A stretch of 5,793 bases of DNA from contig CALCNS010000186.1 in the NCBI GenBank assembly GCA_937897315.1, forward strand, positions 1-5,793, written 5' to 3'. Positions 5,740 through 5,793 of this stretch are shown in pieces. A program made the translations under genes and the position numbers. The stretch comes from an uncultured Bacillota bacterium. Lineage in GTDB: Bacteria > Bacillota > JAAYKD01. Each line of letters starts with the position of its first letter. Positions within the stretch are counted from its first letter, which is position 1. Below the pieces are notes generated by a model. It did not search any database and was not told the origin of the DNA. It worked only from the letters and a program-made list of their open reading frames with translations.

Positions 5740-5793
5740 TGAACTGCTACCCGTCAAGAGGACACTGAAATAAAATAAGGATTACACGGCACG
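5740..5793. mobile_element. Putative terminal fragment of an IS3-family insertion sequence
   Basis: From 5740 the sequence reads TGAACTGCTACCCGTCAAGA and continues with GGACACTGAAATAAAATAAGG. This resembles the terminal inverted repeats of IS3-family elements, which start with TG and often contain a C-run and GGACAC. A possible ribosome binding site, TAAGGA (5776-5781), near the window end would suit a left end leading into orfA, but no transposase codons are present. Multi-copy insertion sequences commonly break short-read assemblies, which fits the contig stopping here. The call rests on remembered motif resemblance only; the other inverted repeat and target duplication cannot be seen. The 33 bases between the regulator stop and 5740 show no clear terminator or promoter. 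Confidence 0.45.

Noticed and set aside
1..5793. A new multi-gene defence or biosynthetic system
   Set aside because: All four genes belong to well-known families and form three separate transcription units. No CRISPR array, toxin-antitoxin pair or unfamiliar gene cluster is visible.

Overview
The window is a complete or nearly complete 5.8-kb bacterial contig with four intact genes, all on the + strand. The first 48 bases are not biological: they match the Illumina P5/TruSeq universal adapter, so genuine sequence starts at about 49. The last ~54 bases look like the outer end of an IS3-family insertion sequence, which would explain why the assembly stopped there. The A+T-leaning composition, strong AGGAG-type ribosome binding sites, a stand-alone flavodiiron protein and protein sequences of clostridial style suggest an anaerobic Firmicute. 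Desulfitobacterium/Dehalobacter-type Peptococcales is my best guess, but that is an inference from remembered family resemblance and not a search result.

Layout. (1) 49-1380: a monocistronic two-domain flavodiiron protein (395 aa) with a possible promoter at 66-94 and a very clear intrinsic terminator at 1343-1380. (2) 1381-4725: a two-gene polyphosphate operon. It has a near-consensus sigma-A promoter (TTGATA-17-TATAAT) whose -35 lies in an inverted repeat. Next come a short Ppx/GppA phosphatase (346 aa) and a full-length polyphosphate kinase 1 (722 aa), whose ribosome binding site overlaps the ppx stop codon. (3) 4726-5706: a MerR-family regulator with a C-terminal GyrI/BmrR-like effector-binding domain. 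It is read from its own promoter with the 19-bp spacer typical of MerR-controlled promoters. (4) 5707-5793: a short non-coding tail and then the presumed IS end.

How the genes work together. The Ppk1/Ppx pair makes and degrades polyphosphate, so one promoter sets both arms of the cycle. The flavodiiron protein reduces O2 or NO to harmless products, a typical defence of anaerobes. The MerR regulator probably controls itself and perhaps a drug- or small-molecule-response gene beyond the contig end. The set has a loose stress-response flavour, but the terminator and separate promoters indicate three independent transcription units. No intergenic stretch exceeds 300 bases (the longest is 175). 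I see no tRNA, rRNA, CRISPR array or unfamiliar multi-gene system here; the points of interest are regulatory sites and the two artefactual or mobile contig ends.
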